Assembly: GCA_023435025.1 (NCBI GenBank)
Contig: JAEYSE010000038.1
Coordinates: 1-6,125, forward strand
From: Bacillota bacterium
Lineage (GTDB): Bacteria; Bacillota; Clostridia; Christensenellales; CAG-138
Length of the DNA: 6,125 nt
Direction of reading: 5' to 3'
Under the pieces are notes generated by a model that worked only from the letters and a program-made list of their open reading frames with translations, was not told where the DNA came from and did not search any database. Position 1 is the first letter of the stretch. Every line of letters begins with the position of its first letter. Shown here in pieces: positions 5,181 to 6,125 of the stretch. Both the position numbers and the translations under genes were made by a program.

Positions 5181-6125
5181 ATGAAGGTCAAGGTCGCAAA
5201 GTTTGGCGGAAGCTCTCTGGCTGACGCCGCTCAGTTCCGCAAAGTGAAGGCGATTATGCTTTCCGACGAAGCTCGCCTGTTCGTCGTACCCTCGGCGCCC
5301 GGCAAACGAACCTATAAGGATGAGAAGATTACGGATCTTCTTTACCGCTGCCAGAAGATCGCCAGCCAGGGCGAGCATTTCGAAGAGGTGTTCGACGTTA
5401 TTGCGCAGCGGTATATCGACATTGCGCAGGAGCTGGAGCTAACTTTAGATATTCGCCCCTACCTCCAAACCGTGTGGGCGGATATCAAGCATGGCGCGTC
5501 TGCAGATTATGCCGCCAGCCGTGGTGAATATTTAAACGGACTTCTGCTTGCGGACTACCTTGGCTTTACGTTCGTGGATGCGGCGGATGTCATCCGCTTT
5601 ACCGCCGAAGGCAAATTCGACGCAGAAGGCACGCAAAAGCTGATGCAGCAAAAGCTTGCGGGCAAGCAGCGCATTACGGTACCCGGCTTCTATGGTGCCC
5701 TGCCCGACGGCAGCATCAAGGTGTTCCCCCGTGGCGGCTCGGATATTTCTGGCGCGATTGTCTCGCGCGGTGTAAATGCCGACATATACGAAAACTGGAC
5801 GGACGTATCCGGCTTCTTAATGGCCGATCCCCGTATTGTGAACGACCCCAAGCCCATACGCTCCATCACGTATTCCGAGCTTCGCGAGCTTGCCTACATG
5901 GGTGCTACCGTTCTGCATGAGGATTCCATTTTCCCCGTGCGGCAGGCCTGCATCCCCATCAACGTCCGCAACACGAACGCTCCAGAGGAGCCGGGCACCC
6001 TCATTATACCCGACGATGACGGCGAACCTCTGGGCAAGCTTACCGGCATTGCGGGCCGCACAGGCTTTACCGTTATCGCCATCGCCAAGGACAACATGCA
6101 CAGCGAAGTGGGGTTTGGTTACAAG
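5181..6125 (+). CDS. lysC: Aspartate kinase (partial, 3' end outside window)
   Basis: This enzyme phosphorylates L-aspartate with ATP, the committed step to lysine/diaminopimelate, threonine and methionine. The 315 codons in the window are open to the edge. Motifs: KFGGSS at 7-12 (ATP/substrate binding), SAPGKR at 38-43, ASRGEYLNG at 112-120 (aspartate site), PGFYGALPDG at 168-177, FPRGGSDISGA at 182-192, YENWTDVSGFLMADPR at 203-218, and ELRELAYMGATVLHE at 233-247. A regulatory ACT domain begins near residue 285 (KLTGIAGRTGFTVIAI) and is cut by the window end. About 120 residues should be missing, judging by the usual 430-450. The start is supported by AGAGGAG at 5166-5172, eight bases before the ATG. 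The gene follows DUF1015 by 18 bases, so it is probably in the serA operon. The symbol is the generic monofunctional aspartokinase name; the end-product that inhibits this isozyme cannot be read from the fragment. Confidence 0.92.
   Translation, partial: MKVKVAKFGGSSLADAAQFRKVKAIMLSDEARLFVVPSAPGKRTYKDEKITDLLYRCQKIASQGEHFEEVFDVIAQRYIDIAQELELTLDIRPYLQTVWADIKHGASADYAASRGEYLNGLLLADYLGFTFVDAADVIRFTAEGKFDAEGTQKLMQQKLAGKQRITVPGFYGALPDGSIKVFPRGGSDISGAIVSRGVNADIYENWTDVSGFLMADPRIVNDPKPIRSITYSELRELAYMGATVLHEDSIFPVRQACIPINVRNTNAPEEPGTLIIPDDDGEPLGKLTGIAGRTGFTVIAIAKDNMHSEVGFGYK

Overview
The window looks like a stretch of a Firmicutes (Clostridia-type) chromosome. The base composition appears to be a little above half G+C by eye. 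The evidence for this placement is strong GGAGG-type ribosome binding sites, a clostridial-style short 3-phosphoglycerate dehydrogenase with an ACT domain followed by a DUF1015 gene, an aspartate kinase of the long Firmicute type, and Pro/Thr-rich membrane-anchored proteins. A Christensenellales or Oscillospirales relative is possible, but this is a guess.

Layout from left to right. (1) Bases 1-63 are the last codons of an upstream gene. It is tightly coupled to a gene (69-614) for a one-membrane-span protein whose outer part is almost entirely Pro/Thr/Ser repeats. A perfect 11-bp hairpin (648-677) probably ends this unit. (2) A consensus -10 box (742-747) precedes a glutamate racemase gene (798-1601), which makes D-glutamate for the cell wall. 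(3) A perfect 12-bp hairpin with T-rich flanks (1621-1651) separates it from a convergent minus-strand gene (1644-2300). That gene encodes an M15-like zinc D,D-peptidase domain plus a C-terminal peptidoglycan-binding domain; its stop codon lies inside the hairpin. (4) After a divergent regulatory region (2301-2573) with a good promoter and a leader that can fold extensively, a plus-strand operon begins: 3-phosphoglycerate dehydrogenase (serA, 2574-3752), a DUF1015 protein (3819-5162) and an aspartate kinase (from 5181, running off the right edge).

The left half is therefore cell-wall themed (glutamate racemase, peptidoglycan hydrolase, a surface stalk protein). The right half is amino-acid biosynthesis: serine entry from glycolysis and the first step of the aspartate family. 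The points most worth a second look are the structured serA leader, the uncharacterised DUF1015 protein between two allosteric (ACT-domain) biosynthetic enzymes, and a triplicated NITN segment in the C-terminal part of SerA. I see no mobile element, CRISPR array, tRNA or rRNA. I found no clear new system, only these candidate leads.
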